DNA of 64,000 nucleotides from an uncultured bacterium (GTDB lineage: Bacteria > Bacillota > Clostridia > Lachnospirales > Lachnospiraceae). The notes under the pieces were generated by a model. The model was not told the DNA's origin, ran no database searches, and saw only the letters and a program-made list of their open reading frames with translations. Where the stretch lies: the NCBI GenBank assembly GCA_947073545.1, contig CAMTMP010000008.1:64450-128449 (forward strand), written 5' to 3'. The translations under genes were made by a program, and so were the position numbers. Positions 9,651 through 19,696 of the stretch are shown piece after piece. The stretch's first letter is position 1. Every line of letters starts with the position of its first letter.

Positions 9651-12356
9651 ATGACAGAAAGGCGGAAGGCGCAGATGAATAAAAAGACATATAAACTGAT
9701 GAACTGGGCAAAAATAGAGGAGATTGTCTACTCGGAGTCGGATAATCCGCATGAGATTCTCGGCGCCCACGCGGCGGGAAGCTCGGTACTTGTGCAGACC
9801 TTTCAGCCGGGGGCGAAGAGCGTACGCTTGCAGCTTTTGGACGGTGACAAGAGCTACCGGATGGAGGAGGCCGATGAGGAGGGGTATTTTGCGCTGCTTT
9901 TGCCGGGAAAGACCATTCCCGCGTATGAATATGTGGTGGAAGCGACGAACGGCAGCCTGAAAAAGCTACGGGACGCTTATAATTTTGCGCCGCAGATCAG
10001 CAGGCAGGACACGGAGAAATTTGACGCGGGCATCCATTACGGTATTTATGAGAAGCTGGGAGCGCATCCTCAGGTTGTGGACGGAATTGCGGGTACAGCC
10101 TTTGCAGTCTGGGCACCGAATGCCATGCGGGTCAGTGTGGTTGGCGATTTTAACGGCTGGGACGGCAGGGTCCACCAGATGCGGCGACTTTGGGATTCCG
10201 GTATTTTTGAGATATTTGTTCCCGATGTAAAAGAGGGGGATTGCTATAAATTCGAGATCAAGACGAAAAGCGGCCTTGTGTTTATGAAGGCGGATCCTTA
10301 TGGTTTCGGGGCGCAGATGCGGCCGGACAGCGCCTCCGTGGTGCGGGATATCACGGGCTTTTCATGGAAGGATGAAAAGTGGATGAAGGAGCGCGCTGCA
10401 CTGCAGGCGGAGAATAAGCCCATGAGTGTGTATGAGCTTTATCTCGGTTCTTTTGAGAAACCCTCTGACGGCAGGGAGTTTTTCACTTACAGAGAGCTTG
10501 CGCCGAAGATAATCGACTATGTGAAGAAGATGGGATATACCCATATCGAGTTGATGCCTGTGATGGAGCATCCGCTGGATGAGTCATGGGGCTATCAGGT
10601 GATCGGCTATTATGCGCCCACCTCCCGCTATGGTACGCCGGAGGACTTTATGAACTTTATGGATGAGATGCACCGGGCGGGAATCGGCGTGATTCTGGAC
10701 TGGGTGCCAGCACATTTCCCGAGGGATACTTACGGACTGTCGGGGTTTGACGGCACCTGCCTGTATGAGCATCAAGATCCGAGACAGGGATTCCATCCGC
10801 ACTGGGGTACGCTGATTTATAATTACGGCAGACCGCAGGTGAGCAATTACCTGATTGCCAATGCGCTGTACTGGGTGGAAAAATACCACGCTGACGGAAT
10901 CCGCATAGATGCGGTGGCTTCCATGCTTTATCTGGATTATGGAAAGAACGACGGGGAGTGGGTGGCGAACATCTACGGCGGCCATGAAAATCTGGAGGCG
11001 GTGGAGCTGTTAAAGCACTTAAATTCAATAATGAAGAAACGCAATCCGGGTGTGCTGATGATTGCGGAGGAGTCCACGGCGTGGCCGAAGATTACGGGGG
11101 CGCTTGACGAGGACGGGCTGGGATTTGACCTGAAATGGAATATGGGATTTATGAACGATTATCTGGGTTATATCACGACGGACCCCTTCTTCCGTTCCGG
11201 GAGGCACAACGACCTGACTTTCAGCATGATCTATGCCTACAGCGAGAAGTTTATGCTGGTGCTGTCCCACGACGAGGTGGTGCACGGCAAAGGTACGCTC
11301 CTTGGCAGGATGCCGGGAGAGCGGGAAAAGCAGTTTGCCAACCTTCGGCTGACCTATGCGTACCACATGACCCATCCGGGCAAGAAACTTTTGTTTATGG
11401 GGCAGGATATCGGGGAATACAAAGAATTTAACGAAAAACGTGCCGTGGAGTGGGAGCTTTTGGAAAATGCGGACCACAAAAAGCTAAACAAACTGGTGGC
11501 GGATTTAAACAAATTTTATGTTTCTTCTCCTGCGCTCTATGAGAAGGATACTTCATGGGAAGGCTTTGAGTGGATCAACTGCATCACGCCAAACGCCTGT
11601 ATGCTGTCTTATATCAGAAAGGCGGACGACGTTAAGGATATGCTGGTGGTGGTGGCGAATTTCGCCGACGCGAGACAGGAATTCCGGGTGGGTGTGCCCT
11701 GTGAAGGAAAATATCAGGAAGTTTTCAATACGGATGATCCGGCTTACGGCGGCAGCGGAATACTGAATACGGCAGTCTGCGATGCGTTGGAGATGGAGTG
11801 GGACGGCAAGCCCTATGCCATCGATATGGTGAGTGCGCCGCTCAGCATCAGCATATTCTCCTATACACCTTATACGAAGGAGGAGAAAGCGGAGATTGAG
11901 CGGAAACGCGCGGAGGAAAGAAGGCTGGCGAAGGAAGCGGAAGAGAGACGGCTGGCCGAAGAGGAGGCCGAGCGAACGGCGCGGGCGGCGGCGGAGGCCA
12001 GAGAGCAGGCAAAACGGGCGGCGGCAGAGGCGAAAGAATTGGCGAAACGGGCAGCCGCGGAAGCCAGGGAGCGCGCGAAAGCAGCGGAACTCTTAGAGAA
12101 GGCTGCGGAAGCGGCGGCGCAGAAGCTTCAAGAGCTGACGAAGAAGCCGAAGACAGCAGTTAAGCAACCGGTGGACGGGAAGGAGGAGCCGAAGGCCGTA
12201 TCCGCTGCAAAGCCCGGAGAGAAGCAGGCAGGCAAGAGGGCGGCGGTGAAGAAAGCGCCCACAAGGCGAACAAAAGGGAAAGAGACGGATGTCACGAAAC
12301 CTGCAGAAAAACAGGAATCTGTGAAGAAGGCAGAGAATGACGGCACAAAAGAGTAA
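9651..12356 (+). CDS. glgB: 1,4-alpha-glucan branching enzyme with ~160 aa C-terminal low-complexity extension
   Basis: CBM48 plus GH13 core (YELYLGSFEKP, DGIRIDAVASMLYLDY, IAEESTAWP, LSHDEVVHGK); K/A/E/R-rich tail from ~11870. Confidence 0.94.
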   Translation: MTERRKAQMNKKTYKLMNWAKIEEIVYSESDNPHEILGAHAAGSSVLVQTFQPGAKSVRLQLLDGDKSYRMEEADEEGYFALLLPGKTIPAYEYVVEATNGSLKKLRDAYNFAPQISRQDTEKFDAGIHYGIYEKLGAHPQVVDGIAGTAFAVWAPNAMRVSVVGDFNGWDGRVHQMRRLWDSGIFEIFVPDVKEGDCYKFEIKTKSGLVFMKADPYGFGAQMRPDSASVVRDITGFSWKDEKWMKERAALQAENKPMSVYELYLGSFEKPSDGREFFTYRELAPKIIDYVKKMGYTHIELMPVMEHPLDESWGYQVIGYYAPTSRYGTPEDFMNFMDEMHRAGIGVILDWVPAHFPRDTYGLSGFDGTCLYEHQDPRQGFHPHWGTLIYNYGRPQVSNYLIANALYWVEKYHADGIRIDAVASMLYLDYGKNDGEWVANIYGGHENLEAVELLKHLNSIMKKRNPGVLMIAEESTAWPKITGALDEDGLGFDLKWNMGFMNDYLGYITTDPFFRSGRHNDLTFSMIYAYSEKFMLVLSHDEVVHGKGTLLGRMPGEREKQFANLRLTYAYHMTHPGKKLLFMGQDIGEYKEFNEKRAVEWELLENADHKKLNKLVADLNKFYVSSPALYEKDTSWEGFEWINCITPNACMLSYIRKADDVKDMLVVVANFADARQEFRVGVPCEGKYQEVFNTDDPAYGGSGILNTAVCDALEMEWDGKPYAIDMVSAPLSISIFSYTPYTKEEKAEIERKRAEERRLAKEAEERRLAEEEAERTARAAAEAREQAKRAAAEAKELAKRAAAEARERAKAAELLEKAAEAAAQKLQELTKKPKTAVKQPVDGKEEPKAVSAAKPGEKQAGKRAAVKKAPTRRTKGKETDVTKPAEKQESVKKAENDGTKE

Positions 12357-12466
12357 GAGATAAGAAGCAGTAAGAGACAAAAAACGGTAAGAAACGCAAA
12401 GCAGGGTGTGGATAGTGGAAGACAGGATTCGTTCCAAAATAAGGCGAGCGGATAAAAGGAGGCGGC

Positions 12467-13351
12467 ATGGAAGATCAGGCTGTGGAAGAACAGATCAGGG
12501 AGATTGAATATATTGCTTCGGATGAGCTGAACGTAGGGCTGATCCAGAGGTATATGGAGGAACTGCCGGAGAAAATGCTTCGTCTGGGCATCAGGATGCT
12601 GCTGGCGTTGGTTGTATTTTTTATCGGCATACAGCTCATTAAGCTGGTGCGCAGAATCCTTCGGAAATCCTTTGAGCGCCGGAATGTGGATGTGGGCGTG
12701 AGTCGTTTTCTGGATTCCCTTGTCAAGACAGTACTCTACATCCTGCTGCTCTTTATGATCGCTTCCTCCTTTGGGCTGGATGCAACCAGCGTGGTGGCTC
12801 TGGTGGGTTCCGCAGGCGTGGCCATTGGTCTGGCGGTACAGGGCAGCCTGTCCAATTTTGCGGGAGGCGTGCTGATTTTGCTCCTAAAGCCCTTTAAGGT
12901 GGGAGACTATATCAGGGACGCCGTCGGCAACGAGGGGATGGTGGAGGATGTACAGCTTTTTTATACCAGACTGGCCACACCGGACCGTCATATGGTGGTG
13001 GTGCCGAACGGGGAACTGGCAAACGGCAATATTTTGAATATGAGCACGTTGAACGACCGGAGAATGGATATTAAGGTGGGGATTTCCTATGAGGCGGATA
13101 TCCGCATGGCGAAGGAGGTTCTTCTCAAGGTGCTGGAGGAAGATCCCGGCGTTTTACAGGACGAGGAGAAGCGGGTGTTTGTGGATGATCTGGCGGACAG
13201 CAGTGTGGTTCTCAATCTGCGCTGCTACAGCACCAACGAAAATTTCTGGGAAACCAGATGGCGGCTTATGGAGTCGGTGAAGTATGCGCTCGACGAGGCG
13301 GGGATCGGGATTCCTTTCCCGCAGATTGATGTGCATATGAGGGAAAATTGA
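12467..13351 (+). CDS. Small-conductance mechanosensitive channel (MscS family)
   Basis: VALVGSAGVAIGLAVQGSLSNFAGGVLILLLKPFKVGDYI. Confidence 0.93.
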   Translation: MEDQAVEEQIREIEYIASDELNVGLIQRYMEELPEKMLRLGIRMLLALVVFFIGIQLIKLVRRILRKSFERRNVDVGVSRFLDSLVKTVLYILLLFMIASSFGLDATSVVALVGSAGVAIGLAVQGSLSNFAGGVLILLLKPFKVGDYIRDAVGNEGMVEDVQLFYTRLATPDRHMVVVPNGELANGNILNMSTLNDRRMDIKVGISYEADIRMAKEVLLKVLEEDPGVLQDEEKRVFVDDLADSSVVLNLRCYSTNENFWETRWRLMESVKYALDEAGIGIPFPQIDVHMREN

Positions 13352-13484
13352 CGGCAATATGAATGCCGGAAAACCCGACGCAGTCATGAATTGTAACGCT
13401 GACACAATTTGCTGACAGATTTCTAAAAAAATCTCTTGCAAAATGACGCATTCCATCATATAATAATCATTGTTGCAAGGTTAT

Positions 13485-13557
13485 GCTGGAATAGCGCAGT
13501 CGGTAGCGCAACTGATTCGTAATCAGTAGGTCGAGGGTTCGAGTCCCTTTTCCAGCT
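13485..13557 (+). tRNA. tRNA-Thr (anticodon CGT at 13518-13520)
   Basis: Acceptor gctggaa/ttccagc; anticodon arm ACTGA-TTCGTAA-TCAGT; T-arm gaGGGTTCGAGTCCC; no encoded CCA. Confidence 0.95.
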
Positions 13558-13562
13558 TACGC

Positions 13563-13632
13563 GTATAAGCAGAGTCAAGAACAGGCGGTGATTATTTTAT
13601 GTTTACATCAGAAATAATTACCGCCTGTTTTT
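13563..13632 (+). terminator. tRNA-proximal hairpin 1 (stem-loop 13580-13629 plus T5)
   Basis: aacaggcggtgattattt / aaataattaccgcctgtt stem, loop tatgtttacatcag, T-tract. Confidence 0.75.
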
Positions 13633-13681
13633 GACGAACACCGCGAATGAGAAATGCGAAGCATTTCGAATCTGCTTATAT

Positions 13682-13750
13682 GTATAAGCAAAGTGGAAAA
13701 CAGACACCAGTCGTTTTATGTTTGTATCAAAACGACTGGTGTCTGTTTTT
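13682..13750 (+). terminator. Hairpin 2, same leader and loop as hairpin 1 but different stem
   Basis: Perfect 20-bp stem aaacagacaccagtcgtttt / aaaacgactggtgtctgttt, loop atgtttgtatc, T-tract. Confidence 0.75.
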
Positions 13751-13943
13751 AGGATATAGCCGGAGGACAATATATACCGACTAAGTCAGTCTATAATTGT
13801 TACTTTATATTTACCGAAATAAATACTACAAGAACTTGACATAATATTTTACCATGATACAATATATAGTGCGTGCGACGGGTGATGACAGAAAGGACAT
13901 ACATGATATAGGGTATCAGATAGAATATGGGGGAGTTTGTTGA

Positions 13944-16106
13944 ATGAAGATTATCAAGAGAAGCGGCGTGGAAGTCAACTTTGATCTGAAGAAGATCATA
14001 GCGGCGATCAGAAAGGCAAACAACAGTGCAAAGGAGGAGGACCGCCTGACAGAGGAGGAGATTGACGAGATTGCGTCTGTGGTTGCCGACCATTGCGAGG
14101 AGATGCGAAGGGCTCCGGGCGTGGAGGAAATTCAGGATATGGTGGAGAACCAGCTTATGAAGTACCGGGCTTACAACATATCCAGAAACTATATCACATA
14201 CCGCTATAAGAGGGCGCTTGTGCGCAAATCCAACTCCACGGATGAGCAGATCTTAAGTCTTTTGGAGTGTAACAATGAGGAAGTAAAGCAGGAAAATTCC
14301 AATAAAAATCCCACGGTGAACAGTGTACAGAGGGATTATATGGCGGGGGAAGTGAGCAAGGATATCACGAAGCGGTTTTTGCTTGCGCCGGATATCGTGG
14401 AGGCGCATGAGCAGGGCGTGATCCATTTCCATGACGCGGACTATTTTGCACAGCACATGCACAACTGCTGTCTGGTCAATCTGGAGGACATGCTGCAGAA
14501 CGGCACGGTAATCAGTGAGACGATGATAGACAGGCCAAAGAGCTTTTCTACCGCCTGCAATGTGGCGACTCAGAGCATCGCGCAGATTGCGAGCTGCCAG
14601 TACGGCGGGCAGAGCATTTCCCTTTCCCATTTGGCGCCTTTTGTGGATGTGAGCCGGGAAAAATTCCGCAATAAGGTGCGGTCGGAGATGGAGGAGATGG
14701 GTGTAAACGCCACGGAGGAGCAGATAAGCGCCATCGCGGAGCGGCGCGTAAAGGACGAGATCAGGCAGGGGGTGCAGATCATCCAGTATCAGGTGATCAC
14801 GTTGATGACCACCAACGGGCAGGCACCCTTTATCACGGTTTTTATGTATATCGGAGAGGTGCCGGAGGGGCGTACCAGAGACGATCTGGCGATGATCATA
14901 GAGGAGATGCTCAACCAGCGGATTCAGGGCGTGAAGAACGAGAAGGGCGTTTACATCACCCCGGCATTCCCCAAGCTGATCTATGTGCTGGAGGAGGACA
15001 ATGTCCGTGAGGGCACCAAATACTGGTATCTGACCAAGCTGGCGGCGAAGTGCACGGCGAAACGGATGGTACCGGACTATATTTCCGAGAAAATTATGAA
15101 GCAGTTAAAGGACGGAAACTGCTACACTTGTATGGGGTGCCGCTCTTTCCTTACCGTGTATCACGACGAGAATGACCAGCCGAAGTTTTACGGCAGATTC
15201 AATCAGGGTGTGGTCACTTTAAATTTGGTGGACGTGGCCTGTTCATCCAAGCGAAATAAAGAACGTTTCTGGGAAATTATGGATGAACGGCTGGAACTGT
15301 GCAGACGGGCGCTGATGGCGCGGCATAACCGCCTGAAAGGAACACTATCCGACGTGGCGCCGATTCTGTGGCAGAACGGGGCGCTTGCCAGATTGAAAAA
15401 GGGAGAAAAGATTGACAAACTTCTCTATGGCGGCTATTCCACGATATCGCTTGGGTATGCCGGACTATGTGAGTGCACCAGATATATGACGGGAAAGAGC
15501 CATACAGATCCGGAGGCGACGGCTTTTGCCCTGAAAGTTATGCAGTATTTGAATCATGCATGCAAGGAATGGCGGGAAGCGACGGACATTGATTTCAGCC
15601 TTTACGGTACGCCGCTTGAATCCACAACCTACAAGTTTGCGAAGTGTCTGCAGAAGCGGTTTGGGATCATCGAGGGTGTGACGGATCGCAGTTATATCAC
15701 GAACAGTTATCATGTGCATGTGACGGAGGAAATCAACGCTTTTGATAAGTTAAAATTCGAAGCGCAGTTTCAGGAGCTTTCCCCGGGCGGCGCCATCAGC
15801 TATGTGGAGGTGCCGAATATGGAGGATAATCTGGACGCGGTGCTCTCCCTGATGCAGTATATTTATGACAATATCATGTACGCCGAATTGAATACGAAGA
15901 GTGATTACTGTCAGGCGTGTGATTACCACGGGGAGATTGAGATTGTGGAGAACACGGACGGGAAACTTGTCTGGAAGTGTCCGAACTGCGGCAATACCGA
16001 CCAGAATAAGATGAATGTGGCAAGACGTACCTGCGGCTATATCGGGACGCAGTTCTGGAATCAGGGGCGTACGCAGGAGATTAGGGAGAGAGTGCTGCAC
16101 TTATAA
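13944..16106 (+). CDS. nrdD: Anaerobic ribonucleoside-triphosphate reductase
   Basis: N-terminal ATP-cone (KIIKRSGVEVNFDLKKI), HFHDADYF, C-terminal Zn cysteines and RTCGYIGTQFWNQGR glycyl-radical motif. Confidence 0.97.
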   Translation: MKIIKRSGVEVNFDLKKIIAAIRKANNSAKEEDRLTEEEIDEIASVVADHCEEMRRAPGVEEIQDMVENQLMKYRAYNISRNYITYRYKRALVRKSNSTDEQILSLLECNNEEVKQENSNKNPTVNSVQRDYMAGEVSKDITKRFLLAPDIVEAHEQGVIHFHDADYFAQHMHNCCLVNLEDMLQNGTVISETMIDRPKSFSTACNVATQSIAQIASCQYGGQSISLSHLAPFVDVSREKFRNKVRSEMEEMGVNATEEQISAIAERRVKDEIRQGVQIIQYQVITLMTTNGQAPFITVFMYIGEVPEGRTRDDLAMIIEEMLNQRIQGVKNEKGVYITPAFPKLIYVLEEDNVREGTKYWYLTKLAAKCTAKRMVPDYISEKIMKQLKDGNCYTCMGCRSFLTVYHDENDQPKFYGRFNQGVVTLNLVDVACSSKRNKERFWEIMDERLELCRRALMARHNRLKGTLSDVAPILWQNGALARLKKGEKIDKLLYGGYSTISLGYAGLCECTRYMTGKSHTDPEATAFALKVMQYLNHACKEWREATDIDFSLYGTPLESTTYKFAKCLQKRFGIIEGVTDRSYITNSYHVHVTEEINAFDKLKFEAQFQELSPGGAISYVEVPNMEDNLDAVLSLMQYIYDNIMYAELNTKSDYCQACDYHGEIEIVENTDGKLVWKCPNCGNTDQNKMNVARRTCGYIGTQFWNQGRTQEIRERVLHL

Positions 16107-16171
16107 CAAATCGGGCGCCGGCGCGCTCGATTCAGAGAATGCTCCGCGGTTTCGGATGTTTGAGGTGTGAC

Positions 16172-16705
16172 ATGTACTATTCTGTGATAAAAAAATGTGA
16201 CATTGCGGATGGGCCGGGGGTGCGGGTGACGCTCTTTGTGAGCGGCTGCACCCACCACTGTGAGGGCTGTTTTAACCCAGAGACATGGGACTTTCAGTAC
16301 GGAGAGCCCTTTACGGGGGAGACGGCGGCGGAGATTATGGAGGCGCTTTCGCCGGACTATATCGCGGGACTTACGCTGCTTGGCGGGGAACCGCTCGAAT
16401 ACGCAAACTGGACGGCGCTCCTTCCTTTTTTGCGGGAGATGAGATCGCGTTTTCCGCATAAGAATGTATGGTGCTATACAGGGTATCTCTTTGACAGGGA
16501 TATTTTGGACGATTTCTGCGAAAAATGGGCGGATATGAAGGCGTTTCTGAGTTGCCTTGATGTGTTCGTGGACGGGGAGTTCATACAGGCGCAGAAAAAC
16601 ATCAGCCTGCGCTTCCGGGGATCCGAAAACCAGCGGATTATTGATGTGCAGGCGTCTTTGCGGCAGGGGAAGACCGTGTTGTGGGAGGACGGGGAGAGCA
16701 GATAA
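16172..16705 (+). CDS. nrdG: Anaerobic ribonucleotide reductase activating protein
   Basis: DIADGPGVRVTLFVSGCTHHCEGCFNPETWDF radical SAM CX3CX2C; adjacent to nrdD. Confidence 0.95.
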   Translation: MYYSVIKKCDIADGPGVRVTLFVSGCTHHCEGCFNPETWDFQYGEPFTGETAAEIMEALSPDYIAGLTLLGGEPLEYANWTALLPFLREMRSRFPHKNVWCYTGYLFDRDILDDFCEKWADMKAFLSCLDVFVDGEFIQAQKNISLRFRGSENQRIIDVQASLRQGKTVLWEDGESR

Positions 16706-16794
16706 GAAAGTAATATAGAAAACAGGGCGGCAGAGGGGCTCCTCTGCCCTTTTTGCGGGATTTGCGATTGGTGAAATAAACAGATATAATAAAC

Positions 16795-16811
16795 CTGACA
16801 CAGTATGTCAG
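16795..16811. promoter_or_regulatory. Candidate operator palindrome CTGACA-N5-TGTCAG just downstream of a -10 (tataat 16785-16790)
   Basis: ctgacacagtatgtcag; -35-like ttgcga at 16762, 17-nt spacer. Confidence 0.5.
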
Positions 16812-17743
16812 TGTTTTGCCATTCTGATTATGGAAGGGATACGGCGGTGCAGGAGAGCAGATTGTTTAAAATTGTGTATTATTTACTGGACAAAGGACAG
16901 GCTACCGCCACAGAGCTGGCGGCGCGTTTTGAGGTGTCAGCCAGGACGATTTACAGGGATATTGACGCCCTGAGCAGCGCGGGTATTCCCGTTTATGCGG
17001 AGGCAGGCCGAAACGGGGGCATTCGTCTGCTGGAAGATTTCGTTCTGGATCAGGCCGTGCTGTCTGAGGGGGAAAAGCAGGAGATCCTCGCGGCCTTACA
17101 GAGCGTCAATATTACCCGGAATATCAGTGAAAGCCAGACCTTGCAGAAACTTTCCGCCATGTTTCAGCTTCCCCCGGAGAACTGGCTCGAGGTGGATTTT
17201 TCCAGATGGGGTAATCAGGGGTACGACAAGGAAAAGTTCGGACTGTTAAAGACGGCGGTCATTCACCGCAGACATGTCAGAATCTGTTATGCCGGATCCG
17301 ACGGGACTGTGAGGGAAAGAACCGTGCAGCCGTATAAACTGGTTTACAGGTCTAAGGCGTGGTATTTGAGAGCATTCTGCACGCAAAAACAGGATATGCG
17401 TACTTTTAAGCTGAATCGCATTTTGGAGCTGACGCTTCTGGAAGAGCATTTTTTGCGCCGCAGTTTCCCGGAAACGCCGGACGTGGGAGAGACGGATGCT
17501 CCGATGATTATGCTGCGCTTTCCGAAAGAGATGGCATACCGGGTTTACGACGAATTTGACACAGACCAGATCGAAAGGCAGGAGAACGGGGATCTGATTG
17601 CCTGCGCCAGAATGCCGGAGAGCGCGTGGCTGACCGGGTTTCTTTTGTCGTTTGGCACGCAGGTGGAGATTCTGTCGCCTGCGTACCTGAGAGAACGCAT
17701 AGCGGAACAAGCCAGAAAAATTTACGAGAAAAATAAAACCTGA
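16805..17743 (+). CDS. HTH/WYL-domain transcriptional regulator (YafY family)
   Basis: HTH FEVSARTIYRDIDALSSAGIPVYAEAGRNGGIRL; WYL-like KLVYRSKAWYLRAFC. Likely start is the GTG at 16847 after ggaaggg. Confidence 0.9.
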   Translation: MSVFCHSDYGRDTAVQESRLFKIVYYLLDKGQATATELAARFEVSARTIYRDIDALSSAGIPVYAEAGRNGGIRLLEDFVLDQAVLSEGEKQEILAALQSVNITRNISESQTLQKLSAMFQLPPENWLEVDFSRWGNQGYDKEKFGLLKTAVIHRRHVRICYAGSDGTVRERTVQPYKLVYRSKAWYLRAFCTQKQDMRTFKLNRILELTLLEEHFLRRSFPETPDVGETDAPMIMLRFPKEMAYRVYDEFDTDQIERQENGDLIACARMPESAWLTGFLLSFGTQVEILSPAYLRERIAEQARKIYEKNKT

Positions 17744-17756
17744 CATAAGATGTCAA
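17740..17756. promoter_or_regulatory. Second candidate operator, CTGACA-N5-TGTCAA, upstream of the ClbS/DfsB-like gene
   Basis: ctgacataagatgtcaa matches the site at 16795. Confidence 0.45.
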
Positions 17757-17894
17757 TATTATGTCGGTATAATGAAAGACATAAAGGCCGCCGTTCAATT
17801 TTGCAGACAATAAGCGGAGCAGAAAAGACGGGCATTTGGCGAATGATATAATTTAAACGATGATCAGCAGAGTGGACACAGGGAGGAAAATAAC

Positions 17895-18434
17895 ATGGCA
17901 AGACCGGCGACAAAAGCAGATTTATTGACTGCAGCAACAGAAAACTATAGGAAACTGAATGAGATGATTGAGGGACTGACGGAAGAAGAACTGGGTACTC
18001 CTTTTGATTTTTCGGGCAGCGCGAAGAAAGAGGCGCACTGGAAACGGGATAAAAATCTGCGGGACGTTCTGGTGCATCTCTATGAGTGGCATCAGCTTCT
18101 GCTGACATGGGTAAATGCCAACCGGAGGGGCGACAACTGGCCGTTTATTCCGAAACCCTATAATTGGAAGACATACGGTGACATGAATGTGGTATTCTGG
18201 AAAAAGCATCAAGAAACGACACTTGACGAGGCGAAGAGCATGTTTGCGGAGTCTCATGCCGAAGTGATGGCGTTAGCGGAGACTTTTTCCAACGAGGAAC
18301 TGTTTTCTAAAAGCGTTTTTCCGTGGGTGGGCGGAAGCACGCTTGGATCCTATTTTGTCAGCAACACCTCAAGCCACTATGACTGGGCCATGAAGAAACT
18401 GAAGGCGCATAAGAAAAACTGTGCCGGAAAGTGA
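17895..18434 (+). CDS. ClbS/DfsB family (DUF1706) four-helix-bundle protein
   Basis: MARPATKADLLTAATENYRKLNEMIEGL...DVLVHLYEWHQLLLTWV...FIPKPYNWKTYGDMN. Confidence 0.88.
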   Translation: MARPATKADLLTAATENYRKLNEMIEGLTEEELGTPFDFSGSAKKEAHWKRDKNLRDVLVHLYEWHQLLLTWVNANRRGDNWPFIPKPYNWKTYGDMNVVFWKKHQETTLDEAKSMFAESHAEVMALAETFSNEELFSKSVFPWVGGSTLGSYFVSNTSSHYDWAMKKLKAHKKNCAGK

Positions 18435-18444
18435 GGGCGGACGG

Positions 18445-19320
18445 ATGCACTTTGTGAGGGCGAAGGGGATCTTATCCTCCCATAACGGGATGAACCTGTA
18501 CCGGGGCTGCTCCCACGGGTGCATTTACTGCGATTCCAGAAGTAGATGCTACCATATGGAGCACGCTTTTGAGGATATCGAGGTCAAGGAGAATGCCATA
18601 GAACTGTTGGAATATGCCCTGAAACATAAGCGGCATAAGTGCATGATCGGCACGGGCTCCATGACGGATCCCTATATCCCGCTGGAAATGGAACTTGGCT
18701 ATGTCAGAAGGGCACTGACATTGATTGATGCGTATGGGTTCGGAATTACAGTGATTACAAAGTCGGACCGCATCTTGCGGGATCTGGATCTGCTTCAAAA
18801 GATAAACGAAAAGACGAAGTGTGTGGTGCAGATGACCCTGACTACCTGTGATGAGGCGCTGTGCAGGAAAATCGAGCCAAATGTAAGTACGACGGGAGAA
18901 CGGTTTGCGGCGCTTAAGAAGTTTCGGGACGCGGGCATTCCCACCGTCGTGTGGCTGACGCCGATTCTGCCCTTTATCAACGATACGCAGGGGAACCTTT
19001 CCGGTATTCTGGAGATGTGCGCGGAGGCGGGCGTCTGCGGGGTGATTCACTTTGGCACGGGAATGACGCTGCGAGAGGGGAACCGGGAATATTTTTACAA
19101 GCAGCTTGACCGTCTGTTTCCCGGATTAAAAGAAAAGTATATACGAACTTACGGGAACCGGTATGAGATCGAAAGCCCGGACAGCGGCCGGTTGACGAAA
19201 CTGTTTCACCAGAAATGTGCGGAGAGTGGAATGGTCCACGATAATGAGGAAATATTCCGATATCTGCAGACCTTTGAGGAGAAGGGAGCGGGCAGGCAGA
19301 TGAGTCTCTGGGATTTGTAA
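18445..19320 (+). CDS. Radical SAM protein (SPL/Rv2578c-like)
   Basis: GMNLYRGCSHGCIYCDSRS CX3CX2C motif. Confidence 0.9.
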   Translation: MHFVRAKGILSSHNGMNLYRGCSHGCIYCDSRSRCYHMEHAFEDIEVKENAIELLEYALKHKRHKCMIGTGSMTDPYIPLEMELGYVRRALTLIDAYGFGITVITKSDRILRDLDLLQKINEKTKCVVQMTLTTCDEALCRKIEPNVSTTGERFAALKKFRDAGIPTVVWLTPILPFINDTQGNLSGILEMCAEAGVCGVIHFGTGMTLREGNREYFYKQLDRLFPGLKEKYIRTYGNRYEIESPDSGRLTKLFHQKCAESGMVHDNEEIFRYLQTFEEKGAGRQMSLWDL

Positions 19321-19378
19321 ATTCTTTGCTGATGGGGTTTTGAGTAGTAGAATAACGGCAGGGGCGCCCCTCTGTCGT

Positions 19379-19696
19379 TTATTTTGGTTTATGCTGTAGT
19401 CCTTTGATCACGGATATTACGGTATCGAGTTGTAATTCGTCTAAATGCTTTATTTCCTCTGAAATCTGACTGATCTTTCCCGGCGCCGGGTTTTTTTCGT
19501 CAAAAAATTCTTGAGGCGTGATCTGAAAATATTCACAGATATAGAAAAAAACCTGCATGGAAGGAAAGGTAAGCCTGTTTTCGATGCGGTTAATATAACT
19601 TTCATTTTGTCCCAGAGCCAGACTCATTTCTCTGGCAGATACATTCTTTTGATTCCTTAAGGAAGTCAGCCTTTCAAAAAAAAATTCCTCAAACAT
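19379..19696 (-). CDS. XRE-family HTH regulator
   Basis: MFEEFFFERLTSLRNQKNVSAREMSLALGQNESYINRIENRLTFPSM; start at 19696 preferred over the longer ORF. Confidence 0.8.
   Translation of the reverse strand: MFEEFFFERLTSLRNQKNVSAREMSLALGQNESYINRIENRLTFPSMQVFFYICEYFQITPQEFFDEKNPAPGKISQISEEIKHLDELQLDTVISVIKGLQHKPK

Noticed and set aside
13485-13557. tRNA-Thr as island attachment site
   Set aside because: Sequence immediately downstream is hairpins followed by core nrdD; no integrase or second copy of the tRNA 3' end was noticed in the window.
16061-16801. 246 aa minus-strand ORF opposite nrdG
   Set aside because: NrdG on the plus strand is unambiguous; the antisense frame shows no domain.
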